From NCBI GenBank assembly GCA_963576725.1, contig OY755242.1:30878232-30942231 (forward strand): DNA of 64,000 nucleotides, written 5' to 3'. The notes under the pieces were generated by a model, which saw only the letters and a program-made list of their open reading frames with translations, ran no database searches and was not told where the DNA came from. This document shows, in pieces, positions 30,074-40,357 of this stretch; the first letter of the stretch is position 1, and the number at the start of each line of letters is the position of its first letter. The translations under genes and the position numbers were made by a program. The DNA comes from Azorinus chamasolen (lineage: Eukaryota; Mollusca; Bivalvia; Cardiida; Solecurtidae).

Positions 30074-31474
30074 ATGCCCCCCAAGAAAGCTCGCTTTCAA
30101 ACACTCTGTGGCATCTGCAATGCAGATGTAAATCATCTTAAAAGGCACATAAATAGGACACATATACCTTGGTATATGTGTCCAGCAGTTGCTTGTGCCA
30201 GCTGCCAGTCCTCTAGTGACGTGTCTGAATTGCGTCGTTTCCACGCAAGTCACAGCAAGATAGAGGGAGAATCCCAGCTAAATGCTTGGTATTTGCTGGT
30301 GAACGGATTTCTTCTGTTCATCAGTAATTGCCTTGGACTGGGGACTCTTGAGGCTCTTCTGGGACTTGTCGTGGAAAAGCAGCTTACTTCCTCTAAGGCC
30401 CATTTCCTTGATGAGGAGATACTCTTTCTCAGGGAGTATGACCGATTAGCTGGGTTAGAGCCAAATCCATCTTATGATCCTTGCCAACCTTCTCGCACTT
30501 CTGAACTGTTGAACTATTTGACCTTGACACAAATTCTCCTAAAACTTAACCCTGAACAAAGAACACTGTCTCTCTCTATTGTTAACTATGTAAACCCTAA
30601 TGGCTCTAGTCCGTCCGTTGGACATCCTGTGTTCAGGTACCACGTTATTGATGGTCACTTTCACATGGATCAGCTAGTTGGTACTTCTACAAAAACTCTT
30701 AGGGAATTGGAAGCACAGTCTAAATCTGAGGTCAATCTAGTCCATGCTGTAACAAATTTTGTCTTTCCAAACAAATGGGGTACTATTCCTAAATTGATTG
30801 CTTCAGACAATAGGATCAGCTTCACCTTAGGAATACACCCACATCTCCTTTACAGAAATAATGCAGATCACATGTTTGCCAAGCTGGAGCGCCAGTTTCA
30901 GCAATATCCAGAGGCAGTTGCTGTTGGGGAAGTTGGGCTTGACTTTACCACTACATGTCGCTGCTCAAGTGCCCATAACAGGCAAGAGTGCGTCAAGGGT
31001 AAGGTTGAGGCCCAGCACCAATTTCTCAAAAAAGCACTTAAACTGGCGGACCGGCTTGACAAGCCTGTGGTTATTCATTGTAGGGACAAGAATGATGGTT
31101 CTGCAGCTAAAGGAGTTCTCCAAATGTTAGTTTCTTTAAATCTAACTCATTTAAAAATCCAAAGGCATTGTTTTGTTGGAGACTCTAAAGAATTTGATGA
31201 TTGGAGCAGTACCCTTCCTAATTGTTTTTTCAGTCTCTCTCGACAATCCACAGTGGATTCTAGCACTAAGGAAACTTTAATGCTAGCAAGTCATCGTAAA
31301 CTGCTCTTTGAGACCGATTCACCTTACCTGCCCTTCCCTGGTGACAGAGGTCATGGTCCTTGGAGGGTAGGTCTAGTGATACAGGCTGTTTCTTCCATAG
31401 TAGGAGTGCCTGTCCCCGAGCTGATTCGTAGCAGCAACTCAAATTTGGCTAAATTGTTTAACTTGAATTGGTAG
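30074..31474 (+). CDS. TatD-family metal-dependent nuclease with N-terminal zinc finger
   Basis: An intact 466-aa ORF inside the retrotransposon. I chose the ATG at 30074 for its AAA context and the MPPKKARF basic start; an in-frame ATG-equivalent upstream is less likely. Residues 12-30 (C-x2-C-x9-H-x4-H) form a C2H2-like finger. Residues about 190-466 match the TatD TIM-barrel nucleases: DGHFH (H195, H197), GIHPH (253-257), AVGEVGLDF (E286), VIHCRD (H335), HCFVGD (H365) and FETDSPYLP (E413, D415). All metal-ligand positions known for TatD enzymes are present. Family members are 3'-5' exonucleases or DNases acting on single-stranded or damaged DNA. Residues 60-180 are unassigned. Expected use is nucleocytoplasmic, perhaps in cDNA processing or integration; that is inference. 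The TatD assignment is firm, the role is not. Confidence 0.92.
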   Translation: MPPKKARFQTLCGICNADVNHLKRHINRTHIPWYMCPAVACASCQSSSDVSELRRFHASHSKIEGESQLNAWYLLVNGFLLFISNCLGLGTLEALLGLVVEKQLTSSKAHFLDEEILFLREYDRLAGLEPNPSYDPCQPSRTSELLNYLTLTQILLKLNPEQRTLSLSIVNYVNPNGSSPSVGHPVFRYHVIDGHFHMDQLVGTSTKTLRELEAQSKSEVNLVHAVTNFVFPNKWGTIPKLIASDNRISFTLGIHPHLLYRNNADHMFAKLERQFQQYPEAVAVGEVGLDFTTTCRCSSAHNRQECVKGKVEAQHQFLKKALKLADRLDKPVVIHCRDKNDGSAAKGVLQMLVSLNLTHLKIQRHCFVGDSKEFDDWSSTLPNCFFSLSRQSTVDSSTKETLMLASHRKLLFETDSPYLPFPGDRGHGPWRVGLVIQAVSSIVGVPVPELIRSSNSNLAKLFNLNW

Positions 31475-32046
31475 TCTTTGTTAAAACCCGACTACAGCTC
31501 ATTACTGTCATTCTTGAAATTCAAATTTGGGGTTTTCATTATGGTACTGATGATTTCATCTAGCCGGTCGGTTTATGATAAGTCAGTATTGTTCTTCTCA
31601 ATCAATTTTTCTTTTTTGGCTGGGGGGAAGCATCGGCTAGAATGGTTTGAATTGTGAAGGAGGAATGAACAAGAGGGAGACAAACCTCTGTTTTGCACTC
31701 TCATCAGTTAAATTGAGACAGCATATTTAATGGCAGTTATTTCACATGTTTCCAGCTGCCTAGAGTATTAGTATGTTTCTTTTTGGTCTATATTTGGCAG
31801 CTGGCATAGGTTTTCGCTATAATTACATTTATTATGATTTTGTACTCCATTATGCTATCTTTTCTCTCTTCCTTATTATGATTATCATATTTATTAAGTT
31901 TTCAGGTCCAGGCCTTCAGGTAGAAGGAACCCACGGGTTTGAAGATAATACCCGTTTAATAGAAACGAAAACTTAATATTCTTTATACTTTCTCTATCTG
32001 TAGAGCCTCAGGAAGAGGACAAATAATAATAATATTACTAACTGCT
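31475..32046 (+). other. Element 3' region with tenth hairpin core and a small hydrophobic ORF
   Basis: CTAGCCGGTCGGTT at 31560-31573 is a variant of the array core. The 67-codon ORF at 31773-31976 encodes two hydrophobic stretches (LYLAAGIGF... and IFSLFLIMIIIFIKF). It may be chance in AT-rich DNA. No other signal before the polypurine tract. Confidence 0.4.
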
Positions 32047-32068
32047 AAAAAACAAAGTGGGGGAGGAG
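32047..32068 (+). other. Polypurine tract
   Basis: A purine-rich run ending GTGGGGGAGGAG directly abuts the 3' LTR, as required for plus-strand priming. Confidence 0.85.
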
Positions 32069-32296
32069 TGATGCGGGGACGCCACAGCCACATGGGCCAA
32101 ATGGACAGGGGCCGAAAGGGCAAAACTGGAACGTCCGCCAGGCGGCGTCGTAGCTCCTTCTCTTCTAGCTGAACGCCCAAACCTACAAGCCACGCTTATC
32201 CATCCAGGTAAGTTTATACTTGTATTTCTTGTATTTTATACCTACCTTGGCATTCATTCAATATATTCATACATTTATCCTCTCGGCTTCACAGCA
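32069..32296 (+). repeat. 3' LTR
   Basis: 228 bp; I see no difference from the 5' LTR. Followed by ACCT (32297-32300), the second copy of the target duplication. Confidence 0.95.
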
Positions 32297-32517
32297 ACCT
32301 CATAGGCTATTTTTAGACACAATCTCTCTGAATAAATCTACCGAAAAGGAGCATTAACTAGGGAAAAGGATTTCTTTTTAAGAATTTTGTAGTTTGAAAC
32401 CATTGTGATAAATGGAGCATTTGCTCCTATAGTGGGAAATGTTCTATTTATCACAATGGTTTCACAAAGTGACTTTAACAGAGTCATCAAAAGGCGTCAA
32501 TATGAGGGAATGGGTTA
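32297..32517 (-). mobile_element. MITE family D, copy 2, right part
   Basis: Continues the MITE begun at 21548: CTCATAGGCTATTTTTAGAC, CTACCGAAAAGGAGC, hairpin GGAGCATTTGCTCCTATAG with a partly changed mirror, end GGAATGGGTTA. Confidence 0.8.
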
Positions 32518-33074
32518 CACAGAGTAGACAAAGATAAGCTCCTGTAGGAGTCGTCCGTTCAGGGTCTTTGCGAAACAATACACATTTGATTCTACAGTTT
32601 GTGCCATTGTAAACAAATCTCATGTTCATGTGCACAAAATAACATTACAGTGAAGTGAAATCCAATTTGGGATAAAATACTCGCGTATTTCCAGAACAAT
32701 ATCCTAGTTTTTCATTCAGTGTGTACACACAATATCAATTCAGTGAAATACAGTCATCTTTCGGATAAGATAACATACACATTTCAAGAGTTATTTCGTT
32801 TTACTTTTTCCTATTGCAATTAAAATTTACACAAAAGAGCCGTTCAGTAAGATAAAATTTAATGATTAATCATATACCATTAATGTGTATGTTAAAAGTT
32901 ATACAGCCAATTCCTTTTGTAACTTCATGTATCACGTGATGCATTAAGCTACCGCATGTTTTAAAATTCCATAACATTCGACTACCTTCTGACTTTGCCA
33001 GCTTTAAATCAAAGATAAGAAGACAGTCCGAGATGCAATCATATCCTCCATCACGTGATAATGCTCTTGACGCT
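32518..33074. other. Spacer with family B hairpin remnant
   Basis: AGAGTAGACAAAG...CTCCTGTAGGAGTCGTC (about 32520-32575) is a decayed family B hairpin. Otherwise nothing recognised. Confidence 0.4.
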
Positions 33075-33303
33075 TTAACTCATTTCCTCTTAGACTATTT
33101 TAGACCCAAACTTTTTGAATTAATATACAGAAAAGGTGCATTAACAACAGAAAAGAAGAAAATTAGAAATGTATAGTTTTTTAAACCACTGTGATAAATA
33201 GAGCATTTGCTCCTATGGAGCAAATGCTCTATTTATCACAAAGGTTTCAATAAATGAATTTTACAGATGCGCAAAAAAGCGTCAGTAGGAGAGAATGGGT
33301 TTT
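33075..33303 (-). mobile_element. MITE family D, copy 3
   Basis: TTAACTCATTTCCTCTTAGA at one end and GAGAATGGGT at the other. A strong hairpin GTGATAAATAGAGCATTTG and mirror around CTCCTATGGAG. Confidence 0.8.
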
Positions 33304-33721
33304 AGGCACCTTTTGATGCATTTGCAAATATAATAGACCAAGATAAAAAACGGCTTCTACATGAGCTGTTTGACAAATGTCTGTTCTGTTTCCATATAGA
33401 ATAATAAATGAATCTGCAATTTCTGTCGAGGTCAAACATCCACGTGTTCATGTGCCATTATAAAAATCATCAAATAAATGTTCAAGGTGTAAATATTTCT
33501 TACACGAATATTCAAGAGGTAAAGTAAGGTAAACATTCCAATGTTCATAATGCATTATAAAAAACCAGCTTATAAATATTCATGACGTCATCATGTCTTA
33601 TATAAACAATCACCACCAGGCAAAGGGTTAAGATCAATAAGACCGAGTGTTCCGATTATCGATGATTTACTGTATATTCGTGACCGTAACGGATACAGTT
33701 ATCAGATTGGGCGTAAGGCAT
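33304..33721. other. Spacer with family B hairpin remnant
   Basis: Decayed hairpin about 33320-33395 (TTGCAAATATAATAGACC...TCTGTTTCC) with an AAAGGGTTAA end near 33620. No gene. Confidence 0.4.
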
Positions 33722-33792
33722 AATACAGTAAACCCCCGTTAATGCGACTACTTAATAAAGAGCCACTGGCGTCGTTTAAAGCAGGTGGTTGC

Positions 33793-34020
33793 TTAACCCA
33801 TTCCCTCATATTGACGACTTTTGATGACTCTGTAAAAGTCACTTTGTGAAAGCATTGTGGTAAATAGAGCATTTGCTCCTATGGGAGCAAATGCTCTATT
33901 TATCACAATGCTTTCAAACTACAAAATTCTAAAATTTTCCTTTTCTCTAGTTAATGCTCCTTTTCGGTAGATTTGTTCAAAGAGGTTGTAATTTAAATAG
34001 CCTATGAGGTAATGGGTTAT
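33793..34020 (+). mobile_element. MITE family D, copy 4 (nested)
   Basis: TTAACCCATTCCCTCAT to TAATGGGTTAT, flanked by TTAA/TTAT. Perfect hairpin around GCTCCTATGGGAGC. Inserted in the family C arm at GCTTAA|TGCAGG. Confidence 0.85.
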
Positions 34021-34050
34021 TGCAGGACGAAAGTTATGCAGACAGCTCCT

Positions 34051-35436
34051 ATGTATTAGTTAGTGTCTATTAAGTGTGGATTTAATGATTTTAAATGCCG
34101 AAGCGCAGCGAGCGTTAGCGAGCGAGCAAGGCATTTAAAGTCATTAAATTCGCACTTAATAGACACTAACTGATACAGTGTTTAGCCTAGTATTTGGACA
34201 GGATTAAAAGTGGGCGGAGTGAAGCTGGAATTGGTCGCGTGCGTTGCTAGGGGCAACAGCCGAGATCGTGTGAGGAACAAATGTGTCAGTCGTTCAGAAA
34301 GATGGCAGAAATGAAGCCGACGTTCGACCTTCTTGGGGACCATGACGTTAATTTTTACGGACGATGCATTTCAAGATAGCTGTCTTACACAATTGTTAAA
34401 TGTGCAGACACAAACGTTGTTAAAACCCGAATTAGGTAAGATATTTCATTGAGTCGATGTTTCAAGCGCTGTGCTCTCAAAAAAGAAAGCCAATGCAACA
34501 AAATGCTTTAAAAATAAAATTCAGTTTTAAATACAGACGTAGACTACATATGCTAGTTAACCCTTTACGCAATAGGTACTTATTTTAACGCCTTTTAATT
34601 ATTCTTCCATTCAAGAAATTAATTTCACTTTATACCGTCATGAGTAGGCATCGTAAGAAATATTTCCCATATCCTAGCTGACGGAAGCTTTAAGCAGGCC
34701 GAAAATAAAGCAGAATGCTCCTAAAGTCTGCTTTAAGCAACCGTCTGTCTTCAATACTGAAACAAACTATGGAGGAAAGGGTTAGATCTAACCCACAGCT
34801 GGTAATTTTATCATATTTTATTATTTCAGGGTCTGGACGAGAGACCGGATACATAAAAGACAGGAATGACCATATGTAATGTTTAACAGTGAATCGTTGT
34901 ACAATAGCCATTCAACGGCAAAACAATGACATCTCTATAGACAGGTGGCTGCTTAATACAGACAAACGTAGTTCAGAACGCCTCGAGGGAGCATTCTACA
35001 TTACATTTGTCCTGCATTTAGCATTCACTTGTCTAATAACTAAATAGGGTCTTCTTTTTTGGTGTTTTAATGCTTTGGTTTTTTTTCTTCTTTTTTTTCG
35101 AATCTCAGTACATGTAGATCTACCAATAGATCAAAATGTTTGAGTTGCATCAATCAAAGACCTATGATAAATAGGTCTTTGCATCAATTCACCTCATTTC
35201 TTAGTCTCAGCTTGGTATTCTACACAGAACATGTATGTACACATGTGTATTTGACGCTCGCGCTGTTACATGGTGGGACGGGCTAAGCACTGTACGTCAC
35301 AGGATGTACTCGCGCATGCGCTGGGGACAGTCGACTTAATCGCTAAGTCAGCTATTAGTGCCTGACTATATGAAATTAATCGTGGAGAAATTCAAAATTT
35401 CCAGCATTGTGATTGGCCCAAAAAGTAGGTTAAACA
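34051..35436. mobile_element. Composite insertion with a strong terminal hairpin
   Basis: Starts with a near-perfect hairpin (about 34053-34170): TTAGTGTCTATTAAGTG... and mirror, loop rich in GCGAGCG. CTAT at both outer junctions may be a target duplication. Inside are remnants of family B (34558 onward, TTAACCCTTTACGC) and family C (34680-34745, 34935-35040) elements. An exon-like stretch at about 34301-34430 starts ATGGCAGAAATGAAGCCG, with a frame break in a T-run and a following GTAAGA; it may be a captured gene start. Right end: GGCCCAAAAAGTAGGTTAAA. Class unassigned. Confidence 0.5.
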
Positions 35437-35546
35437 CTATAGGAGATCTCTGCATAACTTTCGTCCTGCCTTAAGCAACCACCTGCCTCTGCCACCCAGA
35501 TTTATGCCTATTTTTGGTAGTCGTATTAGAGGGAATTTATTATAGA

Positions 35547-35971
35547 TCGATATCTTGCCCTACAACTAAACGGATACAAGTACTGTATGCGTTACAGTCA
35601 AGCATAAAGCGTACATAAACATGGTCATGACTGCATAATACATGTATACATAAAAAAGAAATAGTCTCATCACAGTAAGACACAATGTAATGATGATGAT
35701 TATGATGATCATCATGTTCATGCAGAAAATAATGTTAAGGAAAAAACATGTCAATCACATTTATCACGAGAAAAACACAAGACATAGATTCACAAATATT
35801 TCTATAAAACTCTTGTTTCCATTGCGGTTCTTGTTAAATAAAGCGACCAGACATTGATAAGCATACATTTTGAGTACTGCTTAAATGTAACTGAGTTACT
35901 GAAGTAAATTAAACAGTGAAAGATTACTCTTTAATCAAATATTAGAAAGCAAATGATGTTCAACAGCATAT
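35547..35971. other. Spacer
   Basis: AT-rich, with short ATG/ATC runs near 35690-35720. No gene supported. Confidence 0.4.
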
Positions 35972-36185
35972 TTAACCCATTACATCACAGGCTATTTTAG
36001 ACCCAATCTCTATGAAAAAATCTACCGAAAAAGAGCACTTACGAGAGAAAAGAAAAATGTTAGAATTGTGTAGTATGAAAACCGTTGTGATAAATAGAAA
36101 TTTATTTATTTATCACAATGGTTTTTTTTCAAGAATTTACTATTACAGAGGCGTATAAAGGCGTATTTATGGAGTAAAGGGTTGA
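35972..36185 (-). mobile_element. MITE family D, copy 5 (decayed)
   Basis: TTAACCCATTACATCACAGG start, CTACCGAAAAAGAGC, shortened hairpin (TGATAAATAGAAATTTATTT), end GGAGTAAAGGGTTGA. Confidence 0.7.
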
Positions 36186-36376
36186 ACGCTGCATATCTGA
36201 CACTGCAGCAGCTTAAGTCCATCCTGTCGCAACCTATCGTCTTCTTAGACGGACGGATGCCCACGATTTGGCACGGTTTGTAATTGATGGTTGAAGTTTA
36301 TTTGAAAGGCTGCACCTTATATAACGCATTGGTTTAACAATTTCTTTCATATAAACGACTTTTGACGCATTTGCAA

Positions 36377-36447
36377 ACAGAGTAGACCCAGATTAGACGG
36401 TTGCTGTAGGAGCCGTCTGATCAGGGTATGCTCTGTTTGCTTTTGAC
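36377..36447. repeat. Family B hairpin
   Basis: GCAAACAGAGTAGACCCAG opposite CAGGGTATGCTCTGTTTGC, centre GTTGCTGTAGGAGCC. Confidence 0.7.
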
Positions 36448-37012
36448 ATGATAAAGATCTGATTCTATAGTTTTTGTCAAAGCAAAACAATCCCTTGTTA
36501 CAAAACCAATTATGTCTTTCAACATATTAAATTACATCTAAATGAGAATTGTTAACTAAGACAAATCGTATGAAATTGTTCTGTTTAACATGAAGTTTGT
36601 CTTTTAGCTTTCAATGTTAAAAAGACCGCGGTGCCACAAACAGCAGGCATAATTAAAGAGATGACATATTAGGGAGGTTCCTAAAGTTTTCTCTGTATAC
36701 ATTGTTAAAGAATGTCTTTTTCTGTAGAGAATATTTAACCTAGCATTTGGCGATGTTAATAACAATATCAACCATGGATTCATATGGCAAATGTTGGTCC
36801 AGAGTTGCGCCCTCATGTTTAACAGAAGCCGTAGATTTAACGGCAATACAACTGCATGGTATATCAAGAGACGGGCACGATACTACATAGGAAATATAGT
36901 CCTCATAATACCCCTTTCATCGCAGAATGTTCGGAGAATAGACCATCAGTGTTAAACTATAGAATCTATTTTTATAAAAAGCTTAAACTTGCTAGGTATG
37001 TTGAATAACAAA
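36448..37012. other. Spacer
   Basis: No supported feature. The 87-codon minus-strand ORF at 36604-36867 shows nothing recognisable. Confidence 0.4.
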
Positions 37013-37080
37013 CAATGCCGAGCCTGATCAGAGGGCTCCTAGAGGAGCCCTCTTGATATGGGTCTACACTGTTTGCAAAT
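37013..37080. repeat. Family B/F hairpin with exact core
   Basis: GCCTGATCAGAGG, exact GCTCCTAGAGGAGC at 37035-37048, then CCTCTTGATATGGGTC and CACTGTTTGC. Confidence 0.7.
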
Positions 37081-38394
37081 GACAGAGCATGCGTGTTCCG
37101 CAATGAACGGGTTCATTGTCGGTAGATTTATATAAGAGTAGTCTACTTTTAATGCAGTCGTTGTTTCGTTGCTGGATCCACAATATACATCCGAAGTCTT
37201 ATCGGCTTTCCGGTCTAACACACAAATCAAGGGAAAGAAGCATGATAATACTAATTACTTTAATGTTATTAATAGTCCCCCTTTGAATTATGACAAGAGA
37301 TCATTTCAGCATCAAACCTAGCAAGTCGCGTGAAATGTCCATCTAGCCGACGCAGCCATTTAACCTTTTAATTCAGCCTTGATACGAAAACAGAAAAGAC
37401 CCAGCCCAAAGTCTGCTACACGTGCTAATAGGCCTATGTTTCATGTACTAAATGTAGATGTTAGTCTAATGACTGCCACATTCAGTGAACTGGCTGGGTA
37501 ACTACATGTCCATACTGTATTGCATAATTTGATATTTTGAATATTCCTTTCAGTGTTAAAGGTCCAGCTTACCGTAAATATTCAAACAGTGCAGATCCTG
37601 ATTAGTTGTCTTCCCTAGGAACTATTTCATTTGGGCTTATGCTGTAGGCAGTGGACATTAGTGACTCGTTCGCGCACTGAAAGGGGCATTGTACTATAAA
37701 CGACTGGTTTGTTATATTTCCAAAACTATACATTTTTAAAGTGTTATTACTAATAAAGAGAAACTATGTTCTCACATTTGTGTCTTCTGATTTCAGTCCT
37801 TAACCCTTTGTTCCATGAAGTTTCATGCATGAAATAATGACAACATTCATGTTAGTTAGATTCATTATTATCATAGCTCATGGACACATGTATATTTGGT
37901 CATGGCAGAAACAGTATAATCATATCTATATTGTTTCATAAGCAAGCAGAGCAGACCCTAATCAGACGTCTAATCTGGGTCTACTTTGTTTGCAACGGTG
38001 TAGAAATGTTTATTCATTGAGAACAGGGTTACACATACGTCTAATTTACAAATATTTTTTTCTAACCAGAAAACGCGTTTTACATTTAAATACATACTGT
38101 GTGACCTTCACCCTGCATTAAACAGCCACTTGCCTAAACCGTTTTTATTACTTATACTATAATTATGTTGTTATGTAACAGTTTTTCTCATAATATACAC
38201 CTTTTTTTCACGCATATACAAACGGAGAAGACCCAGATAAGACCCACGAGATCACGTGTCTACTCTGCTTGCTTATGGCATTATCATAGATCTGACTCTA
38301 CAATTTTTCTCTTATACCAAACCGTCCTGTGTACATATACAATTATAAATATTCAGCTAATACATATTCATGATGTTATTAGTTATTGCATGAA
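37081..38394. other. Spacer with several hairpin remnants
   Basis: Family A/B-like arm at about 37585-37655. A family B hairpin at 37944-37996 has lost its entire core (arms meet at CAGACGTCTAATCTG). Another decayed copy lies at 38218-38282. No gene. Confidence 0.45.
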
Positions 38395-38613
38395 TACAGT
38401 AAAACCTCTCTGTAACGGTCACTAAATTACATAAAATAGTTTGTGTTAAAGGCAGGTGGCTGCTTAAAGCAAGGTGAAAGCAAGGTGAAAGTAAAACAGG
38501 AGCGTTCTGTAGGAGCGTTCTGTTTTACTTTCACCTTGTTTTAAGCAGCCACCTGCCCTAAATACCAACTAATTAACACAATTTAGTGGCCGTTATTGAG
38601 AAGTTTTACTGTG
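38395..38613 (+). mobile_element. MITE family C, copy 8 (AAGG arm subtype)
   Basis: TACAGTAAAACCTCTC end; arm GCTTAAAGCAAGGTGAAAG has a duplicated CAAGGTGAAAG on the left only. Centre GCGTTCTGTAGGAGCG. Right end AGTTTTACTGTG. Confidence 0.8.
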
Positions 38614-39213
38614 TGTATCAGGGAAAGAGTTAAAGAGATAAGTCAAACAATGTTTACATTCATTAGAATCCTTATTATTCTGTCTGCTGTTTTATTGACT
38701 GAAAAACCAGTAATGATACTTCCTCCGAGATGTCGCTGGGAATGTTAAGATTTGTGACGTTTTCAAGAGTTTCAATGTTTCTCTCCCATAAACAGACAGT
38801 GTAGACCAATTTCTAAATAATTATAATTAGTCCATACAGTAAAGACTCTCATGCATTTGCAAACTAATACTGATCACTCAAAAGGAACCGTAACTCTGTT
38901 TTACCCCTTGAAATACCAGAAGTGTATCATATAGCCTTTGCAAACAGTGTACACCAATGCCAGAGTCTGTACATTTGCCTCACTGTAAGGTTTACGGAAA
39001 CACTATCTCTTCAGATTCGGTAACGAGACAGTTCAATTTTAAATACTGAGGAGTCCATTTAAAACTCGGCATTGTAATGGTTAAAACAGTAGGTACATGT
39101 AAATGTAACTAATGCACTGTGAAAGTAATGCAGACATCTCCGATAAGATCTATCTGCATTATTTTGTTCTGCATTAAGCAGTCACCTGTTTTTAATACAT
39201 CCATGTTAATACA
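38614..39213. other. Spacer with a partial family C element
   Basis: Decayed family C hairpin about 39105-39195 (GAAAGTAATGCAGAC...CTGCATTAAGCAGTCACCTG). No gene. Confidence 0.4.
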
Positions 39214-39489
39214 TTAACCCTTTATCTGTCCCGTATCTAGTTTACCGTTTCCCTGTTCTGTATTTAGACCAAATTTCAATACCTACTGAGTAGTCATTAA
39301 CAAAATAGTTATAAAGAAATATGGAAGGTGGAACATTGTAGACATTTTAGAAATTAAAGAAACAGATCTATCAAATTCAATTAGCAAACAGAGCAGACCC
39401 TGATTAGACGGCTCCTTTGGGAGCAGTCTGATCTGGGTCTACTCTATTTGCAAATGCGTAAAACACGTTTATATAAGGGAAAGGGTTAA
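39214..39489. mobile_element. MITE family B, full-length copy
   Basis: TTAACCCTTTATCTG to AAGGGAAAGGGTTAA. Hairpin 39383-39453: GCAAACAGAGCAGACCCTG opposite GGGTCTACTCTATTTGC, centre GCTCCTTTGGGAGC. It shows that the free-standing B hairpins come from TTAA-flanked elements. Confidence 0.75.
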
Positions 39490-40107
39490 GATAAAATGAC
39501 ATCATGGATGTTAATTAGATTATATATTTCTAATGGCATATGAACACACGACAAGTTGGCCCAAACACAGAAATGAGTATCATATCCATATTATCGCATT
39601 AGCAAACAGAGCAGACCCTGATTAGATAGCTCCTATATGTGAGCCATCAGATCTGTGTCTTATGTGTTTGCAAGTACATGAAAATGGATTATAAAAAATA
39701 TATGAAGGAAAGTGTTAAGTGGTGGCCATTGAGTGATTCTGCTCTATGGATGTCGTAAGAAAGGGAGCTTTTCTTCTCTTTTTTAAAACAAAAAAAGAAG
39801 ATAGTTGAGACACAAGAACATTGTAACCTTAAAAGTGACAGGCGTATTAGTGTATGATACCACCTTGTGCCATCGGATATCTAGTAAACCTAAAAGTGAC
39901 AGGTGTGTCGGTATTTCATACCATCTCGTGCCATATGGTATCTGGGCAAGTGTTCATAACATTATCTAAGAATAGAATTAACTTAAAACTAATTAAAACG
40001 AAAATTATATGTATCTAGATATGTAGTCAAAGTGGAGGTACATGTAACACTGAATATTTGTACAACGAAAGGAATTACTAACGGATCTACTAATGTTCTA
40101 CCATAAA
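39490..40107. other. Spacer with hairpin and direct repeat
   Basis: Family B hairpin 39602-39673. Then two units of about 60 bp near 39826-39950 sharing 'CTAAAAGTGACAGG' and 'CATACCA.CT.GTGCCAT'. No gene. Confidence 0.45.
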
Positions 40108-40357
40108 TTAACCCTTCTATTCCTGAATTTTAAAATACATTTCTCCTTCTTTACCAATGTCCTGTTGTATAATTACAGAGATCTTCATTGTGTACAAGTA
40201 TTTCGCTGTGCAATCACTGCTGTGGAGTGCACTGGTTGCACAATCAACTTGTAAATAGTGCAGACCCTGATGAGACAGCTCGTGCAGGAGCTGTCTCGTC
40301 TGGGTCTTCACTATTTACAGGTAGGCATATTGACGTGAATAGCAAGCGAAGGGTTAA
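40108..40357 (+). mobile_element. MITE family A, copy 5
   Basis: Exactly 250 bp. The left end reads CCCTTCTATTCCTGAAT instead of CCCTTCGCTTGCTGAAT; centre GCTCGTGCAGGAGC. Confidence 0.9.

Larger units (their letters stand above)
21558..32300 (+). mobile_element. Ty3/Gypsy LTR retrotransposon with TatD-nuclease ORF
   Basis: Layout: ACCT target duplication, 5' LTR, tRNA primer site, leader with three repeats, gag, -1 frameshift site, pol (protease, reverse transcriptase, RNase H, integrase), hairpin array, TatD-like nuclease ORF, polypurine tract, 3' LTR, ACCT. The order RT-RNase H-integrase defines the Ty3/Gypsy (Metaviridae) group. The LTRs look identical by eye over 228 bp, implying recent insertion. 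This copy is defective: gag carries a probable 1-nt frameshift and RT is split by a 487-bp insertion. The extra downstream ORF sits where env lies in errantiviruses, but it is not an envelope protein. Confidence 0.95.
33722..35546 (+). mobile_element. MITE family C copy, split by two later insertions
   Basis: The left part (33722-33796 and 34021-34050) and right part (about 35437-35546, ending AGAGGGAATTTATTA) belong to one family C element. Family D copy 4 sits at the TTAA of its arm, and a sequence of about 1.39 kb sits at the exact centre of its hairpin, between CTCCTAT and CTATAGGAG. Confidence 0.75.

Noticed and set aside
31773..31976. 67-codon hydrophobic ORF before the 3' LTR as an envelope-like gene
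   Set aside because: Too short, no signal or fusion-like features, AT-rich context; probably chance.
34301..34450. First exon of a host gene (ATGGCAGAAATGAAG...)
   Set aside because: Good start and donor-like end, but a frame break in a T-run and no recognisable downstream exon; noted only within the composite insertion.
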